DNA of 64,000 bases, taken from NCBI GenBank assembly GCA_963808545.1, contig CAWEGB010000006.1, positions 248,001-312,000 of the forward strand, in the 5' to 3' direction. The stretch comes from JACVRW01 sp963808545. GTDB lineage: Bacteria > Actinomycetota > Thermoleophilia > Solirubrobacterales > Thermoleophilaceae. Below, in pieces: positions 1 to 8,330 of the stretch; position 1 is the first letter of the stretch; each line of letters starts with the position of its first letter. The notes below the pieces were generated by a model. That model was given only the letters and a program-made list of their open reading frames with translations, searched no databases and had not been told where the DNA came from. The position numbers were made by a program, and so were the translations under genes.

Positions 1-9
1 CTTGTCCAC
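1..9 (-). CDS. Possible 5' end of a gene leaving the left edge
   Basis: Only three codons (GTG GAC AAG) lie inside the window. The support is a perfect AGGAGG at 14-19 on the minus strand, 4 nt from the GTG, a spacing also used by the ALDH gene at 45496. It would lie 91 nt downstream of the zinc-ribbon gene on the same strand. Nothing can be said about the product. Confidence 0.3.
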
Positions 10-100
10 ACCGCCTCCTGTCCTTGGGGCCGACGCGGGCTCGACACTCTCACGCCGTGCCACTCGCCGTCAACGGGTACGCGTCGGGCCTTGGAGGCGC

Positions 101-355
101 TCAGGGTGAGTGCACCGGCGGCTCGAACACGGCGGGCATAGGCCCGCTGTCGGCCTCCGTGCCACAGCTCTCGCAGTAGGGAGGTCGCTCGGAGTTGCGG
201 AAGCCGAGTGCCGCCCAGACGATCAGCCACAGGCCGAACGTCACCACGCTGAGCGCGAGATGGAGCAGGTGGTTCACCCGCGGCTTGACCATTACGGTCT
301 GGCGGCCGCAGGAAAAGCACCAGCCCGCCGACCGGTACATGCCCACTCTGAACAT
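101..355 (-). CDS. Small zinc-ribbon membrane protein
   Basis: An 84-residue protein with two CxxC pairs, CFSC near residue 13 and CESC near residue 62, flanking one hydrophobic segment (about residues 30-50). The cysteines look like a split zinc ribbon with the two knuckles brought together across a membrane hairpin or anchor. I chose the ATG at 355 because an AGAAGGA stands just upstream; an open frame extends further back but has no plausible start. The specific function is unknown. Zinc binding is inferred from the paired cysteines only. Confidence 0.7.
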   Translation of the reverse strand: MFRVGMYRSAGWCFSCGRQTVMVKPRVNHLLHLALSVVTFGLWLIVWAALGFRNSERPPYCESCGTEADSGPMPAVFEPPVHSP

Positions 356-501
356 CGGATGTTCCTTCTCTGGGGTGCCTCGACTGGAAGTCTCACGCCC
401 ACGCCGGACGGGTGATACCCCCGGTTGTCTGGTCTCGGCCCCCCAAGCGGGGGTGACCATCCGGTCAGCCGGGCCCGCCGGGCGGTTTAACCTCCCGGCG
501 C

Positions 502-1248
502 GTGAGCCACGGCACCGCCTACGAGCTGGCCCGGATCAGGCTGTCGAGCGGCGAGGAGACCACGGTCTACCTGGTGCGCCATCCACTGCCCGGCACCGCT
601 GTCCGCGTGGTCCACTTCCCGGAGCCCACCCGGCTCGATCACTGGTGCGCGGCCAACGGAGTCGAGGAGGCGATGGTCGGCGGCTTCTTCCTGCGCGACC
701 CCTATCGCCCGCTCGGCGAGGTGAGGATCGCCGGTGCGGCACTGGCCCACGAGCCGATCACCGATCCCTGGGGCCCGCGGCGCGCCTGTCTGCAGATGGA
801 CGGTGGAGTGAGGATCGCCCCGCGCCAACGGCTCGAGGCCAAGCCGCCTGGCGACCTGTTGCAGGCCGGACCGCTGCTGGTCTCGGGAGGGGAGCCAGTA
901 GCGCTCGGCGAAGACCGCGAGGGCTTCTCGAGCGGCGCCGAGCAGTTCGATTCCGACATCACGGCCGCCCGTCATCCGCGCTGCGCGATCGGCCTGAACG
1001 GCCACGAGCTGCTCGCCGTCTGCTGCGACGGACGCAGATCGGGGGTGGACGGCGGTCTCGGCCTGGGCGAGCTCGCACGGCTGCTGCTCTCGTTCGGCGC
1101 CGAGGAAGCCCTCAACCTCGACGGCGGCGGCTCGGCCACCCTCGTCCATCGTGGCCACCTGCTCAACCGCCCTTACTCCCACGAGGGTCAGCCCGCGCCC
1201 GAGTCGCGCCCCGTGGTCACCGCGCTCGTGTTCGATCCCGTCGGGTGA
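502..1248 (+). CDS. Phosphodiester glycosidase (NAGPA-domain) family protein
   Basis: A 248-residue protein. The C-terminal part carries the NLDGGGSATLV signature of the NAGPA/DUF2233 family, whose members cleave sugar-phosphodiester bonds (mammalian uncovering enzyme, bacterial teichoic-acid-related enzymes). MVGGFF near residue 58 fits the conserved N-terminal part of the fold. No signal peptide is visible, so it is probably cytosolic, unlike many family members. The GTG start lies 8 nt after TAACCT (488-493), a leaderless-looking arrangement. Its TGA overlaps the GTG of the methyltransferase gene, so the two are likely translationally coupled. The substrate is not predictable. Confidence 0.85.
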   Translation: MSHGTAYELARIRLSSGEETTVYLVRHPLPGTAVRVVHFPEPTRLDHWCAANGVEEAMVGGFFLRDPYRPLGEVRIAGAALAHEPITDPWGPRRACLQMDGGVRIAPRQRLEAKPPGDLLQAGPLLVSGGEPVALGEDREGFSSGAEQFDSDITAARHPRCAIGLNGHELLAVCCDGRRSGVDGGLGLGELARLLLSFGAEEALNLDGGGSATLVHRGHLLNRPYSHEGQPAPESRPVVTALVFDPVG

Positions 1249-1787
1249 CGCAGGGGGCTTCACCACGCCTCGCGTGGGCGGTCGGCGCGCTCGCCGTGGA
1301 CCCGGGCGATCGCCTGCTCGAGGTCGGCTGCGGCCACGGCGTGGCCGTCTCCCTGGTCTGCGAGCGCCTTGCGAACGGCCGGATCGTGGGCATCGACCGC
1401 TCGGCCAAGATGATCGAGGCGGCCACCAGGCGAAACCGCGAGCACATCGAGTCCGGCCGGGCCCAGCTCGAGACGTCCACGCTGGCCGGCGCTCGCCTCG
1501 CCGCACATTCGTTCGACAAGCTGTTCGCCGTTCATGTGGCCGTCTTCTGGCGTCGACCGGCCGAGGCGCTCGGCCGCGCTCGCGAGCTGCTGGGTCCCGG
1601 AGGGCGGCTCTACCTGTTCAACCAGGCGCCGGGATGGAGCGACGTCGGGTCCGCCGCGCACTTCGGGCGCACGCTCGCGAGTGTCCTGTCAGAGCACGGC
1701 TTTGCGGTCGATGACGTACTCACGGAGAGTCTCGAACCGGCCCCCGTGGTGGGGGTGATCGGGCGCCCGGAGTCTGCTCCCGGGTGA
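1245..1787 (+). CDS. Class I SAM-dependent methyltransferase
   Basis: A 180-residue single-domain Rossmann methyltransferase. LLEVGCGHGVAVSL (about residues 22-35) is the SAM-binding motif I, GIDRS motif II, and GGRLYLFNQ the later strand. It starts at a GTG sharing its last two bases with the TGA of the upstream gene (GTGA overlap). The open frame continues much further upstream, but that part lies inside the phosphodiester glycosidase gene in another frame. The substrate is unknown; it resembles the ubiE-like small-molecule group more than rRNA enzymes. Confidence 0.85.
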   Translation: MTQGASPRLAWAVGALAVDPGDRLLEVGCGHGVAVSLVCERLANGRIVGIDRSAKMIEAATRRNREHIESGRAQLETSTLAGARLAAHSFDKLFAVHVAVFWRRPAEALGRARELLGPGGRLYLFNQAPGWSDVGSAAHFGRTLASVLSEHGFAVDDVLTESLEPAPVVGVIGRPESAPG

Positions 1788-1843
1788 TCCGCTGCGGCTG
1801 GCCTGCGTAGGAAGAGGTCCTACCCGCAACACAGGAGGCCTTC

Positions 1844-2032
1844 GTGCCTGGCATCGGACCAATGGAATTGATCGTCGTGCTCATCGTGGCCCTGCTCATC
1901 TTCGGACCCAAGAAGCTGCCTGAGCTCGGGAAGTCGCTGGGCAGCGGCATGCGCAGCTTCAAGGACTCCGTGAGCGGATCCGATCGCGACGAGCTGCCGG
2001 CCGGCGAGCCGAGCGCCGCCAAGAAGTCCTGA
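1844..2032 (+). CDS. tatA: Twin-arginine translocase subunit TatA/E
   Basis: A 62-residue protein with one N-terminal membrane helix (about residues 7-20), the FGPKKLPELGK hinge at 20-30, an amphipathic helix and a charged tail: the whole TatA plan. TatA oligomerises to form the passage for folded, often cofactor-bearing proteins. A perfect AGGAGG at 1833-1838 sets the GTG start. tatC follows after 19 nt. No tatB is present here, as in actinobacteria where TatA may be bifunctional or tatB lies elsewhere. Confidence 0.95.
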   Translation: MPGIGPMELIVVLIVALLIFGPKKLPELGKSLGSGMRSFKDSVSGSDRDELPAGEPSAAKKS

Positions 2033-2051
2033 GCGAAGCGAGCAGCAGCTC

Positions 2052-2816
2052 ATGCGCCGGATCAAGCCGGTCGCTCACGACGAAGAGCTGACGGTCGTCG
2101 ATCACCTCGACGAGCTGCGGGCGCGCCTGATGGTGTCGCTCGCGGCCTTCGTGGTGGCCTTCTCGCTGACCGCGTGGCAAAGCGATCTCGTCCTGGACAT
2201 CATCAACGCTCCGTTGCCCGACGGCTACGTGCCGATCACGCTGGGGCCGGCCGAGCCCTTCATCCAGACGCTGAAGAACGCCGGTTACGCGGCGATCCTG
2301 CTCACGCTGCCGGTGCTGCTCTACCAGGCCTACGCCTTCCTCGTTCCGGCCCTCCGCCCGCGCGAGCGGCTGCTGGCGATCCCGCTGCTCCTCATGGTGC
2401 CGGTGCTGTTCATCGGCGGGGTGGTGTTCTGCTACCTCGTGGTGCTCCCGCCGGCGCTCGACTTCCTGCTGTCGTTCAACGAGTCCCAGTTCAACAACCA
2501 GCTGCGGGCGAGCGACTACTACGACTTCGCCGTGATGACGATGCTCGCCCTGGGCCTGGGCTTCCAGGTTCCGGTCGGCGTGCTGGTGCTGACGCGGCTG
2601 GGCGTGGTCTCGTACGACAAGCTGCGCCGCAGCCGGCGCTACGCCATCCTGGCCATCGCCGTCCTGGCGGCGCTCCTGCCCACGCTCGATCCCATCACGC
2701 TCGTGCTCGAGATGGTGCCGCTGATGGCCCTCTACGAGATCAGCATCCAGCTCTCGCGCCTGGTCGAGCCGATCAGCCTCACGCGCGAGGATGCGTCCTC
2801 CGGGGCGCCCGGCTGA
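2052..2816 (+). CDS. tatC: Twin-arginine translocase subunit TatC
   Basis: A 254-residue polytopic protein with six predicted membrane helices. The N-terminal HLDELRARL (residues 18-26) is the conserved cytoplasmic element of TatC that recognises the twin-arginine signal peptide; the conserved Glu is E21. It lies directly behind tatA and presumably forms one transcript with it. The length matches the family. The C-terminal tail after the last helix is short and polar. Confidence 0.97.
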   Translation: MRRIKPVAHDEELTVVDHLDELRARLMVSLAAFVVAFSLTAWQSDLVLDIINAPLPDGYVPITLGPAEPFIQTLKNAGYAAILLTLPVLLYQAYAFLVPALRPRERLLAIPLLLMVPVLFIGGVVFCYLVVLPPALDFLLSFNESQFNNQLRASDYYDFAVMTMLALGLGFQVPVGVLVLTRLGVVSYDKLRRSRRYAILAIAVLAALLPTLDPITLVLEMVPLMALYEISIQLSRLVEPISLTREDASSGAPG

Positions 2817-2830
2817 CCAGATTCGGCCTC

Positions 2831-2862
2831 GGTGAGGTGCCTTGGGTCGCCAACCCTCCACC
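2831..2862 (+). terminator. Possible tatAC terminator hairpin
   Basis: GGTGAGG (2831-2837) can pair with CCTCCACC (2855-2862) with one bulge, and an inner GGGT/ACCC pair tightens the loop. It sits 15 nt after the tatC stop. There is no U-tract, which is common for high-GC actinobacterial terminators. Confidence 0.35.
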
Positions 2863-2880
2863 GTTCCTGCGCAGAGGGGG

Positions 2881-2909
2881 TTGACTGATGCACGCGACCT
2901 GCCGATAAG
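2881..2909 (+). promoter_or_regulatory. Promoter of the HD-GYP gene
   Basis: TTGACT (2881-2886) and GATAAG (2904-2909) are separated by 17 nt, a good housekeeping-type -35/-10 pair, unlike most promoters in this window. The -10 overlaps GCCGATAA (2901-2908), which matches the flagellar sigma-28/WhiG -10 element, but the matching TAAA -35 is absent. Transcription would begin near 2916, giving a leader of about 85 nt. Confidence 0.5.
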
Positions 2910-2923
2910 GGATAACACGCTCA

Positions 2924-2950
2924 CCGTTTCGGCAGGGGTGCCGTAAACGG
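2924..2950 (+). promoter_or_regulatory. Leader RNA hairpin before the HD-GYP gene
   Basis: CCGTTTCGGCA (2924-2934) pairs with TGCCG-T-AAACGG (2939-2950) across a GGGG loop, an 11-bp stem with a one-base bulge. It lies in the predicted 5' leader, about 50 nt before the start codon. No known cyclic-dinucleotide riboswitch core is recognisable. Confidence 0.4.
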
Positions 2951-3001
2951 ATTGGGCAGAAACGGCAAATAGCTGGAAGAAGCGGGCCGGGAGGCTGGCC
3001 A

Positions 3002-4240
3002 ATGGTGTGGACGATTGTGCTGATAGCGGGAGCCTGGGTGCTTGCCTCGGTTGTCGTTTCACTGCTCCTGTTTCCGCTGTGGGAGAGTTCGAAGGCCCGT
3101 GTTCAAGCACCGGCCGGAGCGAGCGAGCTGCTGGCCGCCACGGTCGAGGACGGTCCCGCGATGGGCGGCCACCCGGCGGTGCGTCCCGGTCCGGCCGACC
3201 CGATCCCCTCGCCTCAGCGGCTGGGCTACGCCGAGCTCGTGCTCGAGCGCCTCGCCGCCCATACGCAGGCGGTGCTGGGCGTGGACGGGGCGTGCGTGCT
3301 GGTGCGCGAGGGCCCCGAGCTGGAAACGGTGTCGGGAGTGGCCGGAGCTGGTCTCGGCCAGGGAATGGTGGGCCGGCGCTTCAGCACCGAGAGCGGCCTG
3401 TCCGGCATGGCCCTTCGCACCGGGCGCCCGGTGATATTCCCCGTGGCCGCGGGAGACGGCGAACGCACCGGGGGAGTCGCCGTCGAGGAGATGCTGCCCG
3501 CCGCCGCGGCGCCGCTGTCCGGCTCGCTGGGTCCGCGCGGAGCTCTCCTGGTCGGCTCGGCGGGTGAGCCCACCGAGCTCGGTCTCGTGGAGCTCGAGCT
3601 GCTGTCGGAGTTCGCCGGCCTCACCAGCCGGGCTCTGCGTCACCAGGAGCATCACGAGCTGATGGCCGGAGATTCGCGGGCGGAGATCAGGGCACTGGTG
3701 GGCGCCCTCGCCAACGCCGACGGGGCCACGTTCCGGCACTCCCTCGAGGTGGCCGAGTTGGCCACCCGGGTGGGCCGCCGGCTGGGACTCGACCGGGCCG
3801 AGCTGGTGGAGCTCGAGCTGGGAGCTCTGCTCCACGACATCGGCAAGTTGAGGCTGCCCGCGGAGATACTCAAGAAGCCGGGTCCGCTCGACCCGCGGGA
3901 GTGGGAGCTCGTACAGCGCCACCCCGAATGGGGCGCCGACCTCGTGGCCGGCATACCCGGGCTCGAGGCGGTGGCCATGATCGTGCGGCTGCACCACGAG
4001 CGACCCGACGGCGCCGGCTATCCGCACGAGCTCCCGCTCGAGCGGATTCCCGTGGCCAGCCGCATCATCTCCGTGTGCGATGCCTACGGGGCGATGACCG
4101 GCGGGCGCCCCTACCAGGAGCCGGTCGACCCGTCCGACGCGGTCCGCGAGCTCCTGCGGCACGCCGGCAGCCAGTTCGATCCGGAGAGCGTGAGAACGCT
4201 CGCCAGGATCATCGAGCAGCGGCCGCTCGCCGCGGCCTGA
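3002..4240 (+). CDS. GAF and HD-GYP domain signalling protein
   Basis: A 412-residue protein. An N-terminal membrane helix (about residues 3-24) is followed by a Pro/Ala-rich linker, a GAF-like sensor (about 75-215) and a C-terminal HD-GYP domain (about 230-405). HDIGK is at 278-282 and the GYP loop HHERPDGAGYP at 331-341, with H246 as the first metal ligand, so the catalytic set looks complete. HD-GYP enzymes hydrolyse c-di-GMP to pGpG or GMP. A GGGAGG lies before the ATG. No partner cyclase is visible in the window. Confidence 0.9.
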   Translation: MVWTIVLIAGAWVLASVVVSLLLFPLWESSKARVQAPAGASELLAATVEDGPAMGGHPAVRPGPADPIPSPQRLGYAELVLERLAAHTQAVLGVDGACVLVREGPELETVSGVAGAGLGQGMVGRRFSTESGLSGMALRTGRPVIFPVAAGDGERTGGVAVEEMLPAAAAPLSGSLGPRGALLVGSAGEPTELGLVELELLSEFAGLTSRALRHQEHHELMAGDSRAEIRALVGALANADGATFRHSLEVAELATRVGRRLGLDRAELVELELGALLHDIGKLRLPAEILKKPGPLDPREWELVQRHPEWGADLVAGIPGLEAVAMIVRLHHERPDGAGYPHELPLERIPVASRIISVCDAYGAMTGGRPYQEPVDPSDAVRELLRHAGSQFDPESVRTLARIIEQRPLAAA

Positions 4241-4293
4241 GCGCCCGCCACAGTCCCGCCGGAATAAGCCCCCCGGTGCTCGGTCATGAAGGC

Positions 4294-4854
4294 ATGGCCA
4301 CCACGACGATCGCCCGGCGCATCCTCAACCCCGTTCAGCGCGATTCGATCACCTTCCTCGAGACGAGCGCCGAAAGCGGCGGCGAGCGCACGCTGTGCCT
4401 CTTCGAGGTGGCCCCCGGCGGCCGGGTCAAGCCACACTTCCACATGTCCTACAGCGAGCACTTCTTCGTACACGAGGGTCGCCTGACGGTCACGATCGGG
4501 CAGGAGACGCACGCGCTGGGGCCGGGAGAGGATGCCCTCGTCGCGCCCGGCCTGCTGCACGCGTGGCGGAATGACGGGGCCGAGCGAGTGATGGCGGACC
4601 TCGAGCTGCGTCCCGGTCACACCGGCTTCGAGGAGGGCTTGCGCATCCTCTTCGGCCTGGCCGCCGACGGTCGGGTGATGGCCGACGGGCTGCCGCGCAA
4701 CCCGCTCCACACCGCTGTGCTGCTCGATCTGGGCGAGCTCCGGCTGCCCGGCGCCCTCGGGGCCGTGAGGCCGCTGTTCGGGCTGCTCTCACGGGTCGCT
4801 CGCCGCAGCGGCGTGGAGCGAGAGCTGCGGCGGCGCTACCTCGGCCAGACCTAG
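4294..4854 (+). CDS. Cupin-domain protein
   Basis: A 186-residue protein. The first half is a single cupin barrel with metal-ligand residues H48, H50, E55 and a later His in APGLLHAWRN. The remaining 80 residues are helical and hydrophobic at the end. Cupins of this kind bind Fe, Mn or Zn and act as dioxygenases, isomerases or ligand sensors; the reaction here cannot be named. The start is set at the ATG at 4294. The last 4 nt overlap the convergent ABC transporter gene. Confidence 0.8.
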   Translation: MATTTIARRILNPVQRDSITFLETSAESGGERTLCLFEVAPGGRVKPHFHMSYSEHFFVHEGRLTVTIGQETHALGPGEDALVAPGLLHAWRNDGAERVMADLELRPGHTGFEEGLRILFGLAADGRVMADGLPRNPLHTAVLLDLGELRLPGALGAVRPLFGLLSRVARRSGVERELRRRYLGQT

Positions 4855-6755
4855 GCCGCGCTGGCTCCGGTGGCCAGAACGCCGCCGTCGGCCAGCACCA
4901 CTCCGTCGGCGCAGGAGGCCTCCACCAGGCCGCCGTGAAACTGCTCCTGGTAGAGCCGGCTGTAGAGGCCGCCCTGCTCTACCAGCTCAGCGTGGGTGCC
5001 GCGCTCCACCAGCCGGCCGCGGTCGAGGACGAAGATCACGTCGGCCGCGAAGATCGTGGACAGCCGGTGGGCGATGGCCAACGTGGTGCGGCCCTCCATC
5101 AGCGGTTCGAGAGCGGCCTGGACGAGCCGCTCGCTGGTGGTGTCGAGGGCGGAGGTGGCCTCGTCGAGGATCAGTATGCGGGGGTCCTTGAGCAGCGCCC
5201 GCGCGATGGCCACGCGCTGCTTCTCGCCTCCGGAGAGGCGGTAGCCGCGCTCGCCGACCATGGTGTCGTAGCCGTCGTCGAGCTCCATGATCCGGTCGTG
5301 GATGAGCGCGGCCCGCGCCGCGCCCTCGAGCTGGTCCTCGGTCGCGTCGCGGCGCGCGTAGAGCAGGTTCTCGCGCACGCTGGCGTGGAACAGGTAGGTC
5401 TCCTGGGTGACCACCCCGACGATCTCCGCCAGCGAGGCCAGCGTGATGTCGCGCACGTCGATGCCGTCCACGCGCACGCTGCCCGAGCTGGGGTCATACA
5501 GGCGTGGCACGAGATAGGAGACCGTGGTCTTGCCTGCGCCGCTGGGGCCGACCAGCGCGGCCAGCTGACCGGGCTCCACCTCGAGCGAGAGCCCGTCGAG
5601 CGCCATCCGGCGATCGCCGTCGTGGGCCGAAGGCTCCCCGTCGGCCTCGGCCCCGGTGGTGTCGCGCGGATAGGCGAAGGAGACCGAGTCGAGGCTCACC
5701 CGCCCCTGCACGCCACGCGCGTCGAGGGCGATCGCGTCCGGAGCGTCGACGATGTCGGGCTCGAGGTCGAGGTACTCGAAGACCCGCTCGAACAGCGCGA
5801 GCGAGGACTGGATCTCGACCGAGACCCGAAGCAGCGAGACGATCGGGAAGAACAGGCGGGTCTGAAGCGTGGTGAAGGCCACGATCGTCCCGGCGCTGAT
5901 CGCCTGGCCGCCGCCGTCGATGCTCAGGCCCGCGACCAGGTAGATGATCGCCGGCGTGATGCCGAAGAACGCCTGCACGAGGGCGAAGAAGCCCTGGCCC
6001 GTCATCTGCTGGCGCACCTGCAGCCCGGCCAGACGCTCGTTGGCGCGCCGGTAGCGCTCGATCTCGTCGGAGCGCCGCTCGAACACCTTGGAGAGCAGGA
6101 TCCCGGACACCGAGAGGGTCTCCTGCGTGATGGCGCTCATCTCGGCCATCGACTCCTGGGTCTCCGCGCTCACCGCCCGCCGGACGCGGCCGACGCGGTA
6201 GGTGAGCACGACGAACAACGGCACGAGGATCAAGGAGACGACGGTCAGCTCCCAGGACAGGATCAACATGGCCACGAGGCTGCTGGCCACGGTCACGACG
6301 TTGGAGAGGATCGACGACGCCGTGCTGGTGACCACGGTCTGCACACCGCCGACGTCGTTGGCCAGCCGCGACTGGATCTCGCCCGTGCGCGTGCCGGTGA
6401 AGAACGACAACGGCATCGACTGAAGGTGCGCGTAGAGCCGGTCGCGCAGGTCCTGCATCACCCGGTTGCCCACCCAGTTGGTGAGGTAGGTCTGGCCCAC
6501 CCCGATCACGCCGAGCACGATCGGGATGGCCACCATCAGGCCCACGAGCGGGTACAGCAACGAAAGGTCGGGACCGCCGCTGACGAACAGAGCGTCGTCG
6601 AACACCACCTGCACCAGCAGGGGGTTGACGATCCCCAGCGCGGAGGTCACGACGATCGAAAAGAGGATCAGCGCGGTGCGGCCGCGGTAGGGCCGAAACA
6701 GGCGGACGATACGCCGCGTGAGCCGCTCCCGCTGGGGTTTCTCGTCGCCCGCCAC
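4851..6755 (-). CDS. ABC transporter, fused permease and ATPase (exporter type)
   Basis: A 634-residue half-transporter. Six membrane helices (about residues 28-320) are followed by an ATPase with Walker A GPSGAGKTT (403-411), signature LSGGEKQR (507-514), Walker B LILDEATSALD (528-538) and H-loop AHR (about 562). This is the MsbA/LmrA-like exporter layout, working as a homodimer or with a partner subunit; none lies next to it. Lipid, peptide or drug export is possible. GTG start, with TAATCT 10 nt upstream and no Shine-Dalgarno. The C-terminal 25 residues are an Ala/Gly/Val-rich tail. Confidence 0.93.
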   Translation of the reverse strand: MAGDEKPQRERLTRRIVRLFRPYRGRTALILFSIVVTSALGIVNPLLVQVVFDDALFVSGGPDLSLLYPLVGLMVAIPIVLGVIGVGQTYLTNWVGNRVMQDLRDRLYAHLQSMPLSFFTGTRTGEIQSRLANDVGGVQTVVTSTASSILSNVVTVASSLVAMLILSWELTVVSLILVPLFVVLTYRVGRVRRAVSAETQESMAEMSAITQETLSVSGILLSKVFERRSDEIERYRRANERLAGLQVRQQMTGQGFFALVQAFFGITPAIIYLVAGLSIDGGGQAISAGTIVAFTTLQTRLFFPIVSLLRVSVEIQSSLALFERVFEYLDLEPDIVDAPDAIALDARGVQGRVSLDSVSFAYPRDTTGAEADGEPSAHDGDRRMALDGLSLEVEPGQLAALVGPSGAGKTTVSYLVPRLYDPSSGSVRVDGIDVRDITLASLAEIVGVVTQETYLFHASVRENLLYARRDATEDQLEGAARAALIHDRIMELDDGYDTMVGERGYRLSGGEKQRVAIARALLKDPRILILDEATSALDTTSERLVQAALEPLMEGRTTLAIAHRLSTIFAADVIFVLDRGRLVERGTHAELVEQGGLYSRLYQEQFHGGLVEASCADGVVLADGGVLATGASAA

Positions 6756-6825
6756 GCGCGCAATGAGATTACGCGGCGCGTTCCGGCACTGGTGGCGCTT
6801 TCAGCCGATCCCTAACGTTCAGCGC

Positions 6826-7044
6826 ATGAGCGATCTCACCAGAGGTTCCGGTGGCCCGCCTTCCCGGCGCTCCCGGGAGAAGCGGGCCTATCAGCTGGTG
6901 GTGGGTGGAGCCACCGCCGGCGCGATCGGCGTGGTGGGCCTGGTGCTCGCCCTGGTGGGCGTGATCGGCTACGGGATCCCCGTGCTCGCGCTGGTGATCG
7001 CCGTGGTCTGCCTCCTGCTGTTCCGCCGCACCGTCTCCCGCTGA
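6826..7044 (+). CDS. Small membrane protein, function unknown
   Basis: 72 residues: a basic, Ser/Arg-rich N-terminus, then two hydrophobic segments (about residues 25-48 and 50-67) ending in RRTVSR. I do not recognise a family. The ATG is 7 nt after TAACGT (6813-6818) and has no Shine-Dalgarno, a leaderless-looking start. It is divergent from the ABC transporter and 40 nt ahead of the MFS gene. Confidence 0.6.
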   Translation: MSDLTRGSGGPPSRRSREKRAYQLVVGGATAGAIGVVGLVLALVGVIGYGIPVLALVIAVVCLLLFRRTVSR

Positions 7045-7084
7045 GGCCGGCGGGGCGGTGGCGGGCCCGTTCTAGGCTGGCCGC

Positions 7085-8320
7085 GTGGACCGCTCCGCCA
7101 CGCTGCCCATCCGCCGCAACACCGCTCTGCTTTCGGCGGCGCTCGCCACCAACTCGGCGATGCTCCAGCTGTCCGCGGCCGTGGCCTCGCTCACGCTGGT
7201 GGACGTGCTGGGCGTGGAGGGCCTGCTGGGCCTCGGGCCGGCGATCGTCCTGGCCTGCGGCGCTCTCGCGGCGCTGCCCGCCGGACGGGCGATGGACCGG
7301 ATCGGTCGCGTGCCTGTCCTGGCGGCCGGCTACCTGGTGGGTGCGCTCGGCTGCGGGCTGGCGGCCCTGGGCAGCGCGTCGTCGACGGGACCGCTCGTGC
7401 TCGCCGGCCTGGCCGGCGTGGGGGCGGCCAGCGGGATCGCCCTGCTCGCGCGCATCGCCGCGGGCGACATGTACCCGCCCGAGCGACGGGCGCGCGGGAT
7501 CGCTCTCGTGCTGTTCGGGGCCGTGTTCGGCGCCTTCCTGGGCCCCGCCGTGTTCAGCCCGATCCTCGCGGGGCGCGAGCTCGACGGCGACGCTCTCGCC
7601 CCGCTGTGGCTCGCCGCGGGAGCGTTCATGCTCGTGGGCTGCGGGCTGGTGGCCTGCGTGCGTCCGGACCCGCGGCGGATCGCTGAGCTGCTCGACCACG
7701 AGCGGCCGCTGGAGACCGGGACGCGTCGCGTCCCGCTCGGCGAGCTGTTGCGCCGTCCCGGCGTCGTGCCCGCTCTGATCGCCGCCCAGGCGAGCTTCGC
7801 CGTGATGGTCGGAGTGATGACGCTCACCGGCGCGGTGGTGGTGGACCATCAGGGTCACGAGGGGCACGACGTGTTTCCGATCATCGGGGCCCACGTGATC
7901 GGCATGTACGCCCTGGTGATCGTGATCGGCGACCTGATCGACCGCATCGGCCGCCCTCCTTCGCTGGCCGGCGGGCTCGTGGTGATGGCGCTGTCGGTGA
8001 TCAGCCTGCTGTGGGTGGAGAGCGTGGCCGCCACCGCGGTGGCGCTGTTCGGCCTCGGTGTGGGCTGGAACCTGTCCTTCGTAGCCGCCACGGCCGAGCT
8101 GGCCGATCTGACCCATCCGTCCGAGCGCGGCCGCCTGCTGGGCTTCAACGATCTGCTCTCGGGCGCCACGGGAGCCGGGCTGGCGCTGCTCGGCGGAGTG
8201 GCGCTGTCGGCGCTCGGGGTCGCCGCCCTGGCGATCGGGGGCACCGTCCTCGTGCTCGGGCCCGCGCTCTGGATCCTGCGCACGACGAGGCTCTCCCTGG
8301 CCGGCGGCGCAGGCGGCTGA
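7085..8320 (+). CDS. MFS transporter
   Basis: A 411-residue carrier with about 12 membrane helices. The loop between helices 2 and 3 carries GRAMDRIGRVPVLAAG, the MFS motif A (GxxxDRxGRR type), and the second half repeats it as GDLIDRIGRPPSLAGG. The loop between the two halves is short and charged. The substrate is not predictable. The GTG is exactly 6 nt after TAGGCT (7073-7078), so the message is probably leaderless. It ends 10 nt from the convergent FAD oxidoreductase gene. Confidence 0.9.
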   Translation: MDRSATLPIRRNTALLSAALATNSAMLQLSAAVASLTLVDVLGVEGLLGLGPAIVLACGALAALPAGRAMDRIGRVPVLAAGYLVGALGCGLAALGSASSTGPLVLAGLAGVGAASGIALLARIAAGDMYPPERRARGIALVLFGAVFGAFLGPAVFSPILAGRELDGDALAPLWLAAGAFMLVGCGLVACVRPDPRRIAELLDHERPLETGTRRVPLGELLRRPGVVPALIAAQASFAVMVGVMTLTGAVVVDHQGHEGHDVFPIIGAHVIGMYALVIVIGDLIDRIGRPPSLAGGLVVMALSVISLLWVESVAATAVALFGLGVGWNLSFVAATAELADLTHPSERGRLLGFNDLLSGATGAGLALLGGVALSALGVAALAIGGTVLVLGPALWILRTTRLSLAGGAGG

Positions 8321-8330
8321 CCGCGTCAGG

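Noticed and set aside
2901..2908. GCCGATAA as a sigma-28 (FliA/WhiG) promoter
   Set aside because: The -35 TAAA at the right distance is absent (TGAC instead), and TTGACT-N17-GATAAG explains the site as a housekeeping promoter; kept only as a possibility.
2910..3001. A c-di-GMP or c-di-AMP riboswitch before the HD-GYP gene
   Set aside because: A hairpin is present, but none of the conserved loop sequences of the known classes could be found.
4935..6815. A long open frame of about 626 codons on the plus strand across the ABC transporter
   Set aside because: The minus strand encodes complete ABC motifs; the opposite frame is open because of high GC and yields only Arg/Gly/His/Asp-rich text without domains.
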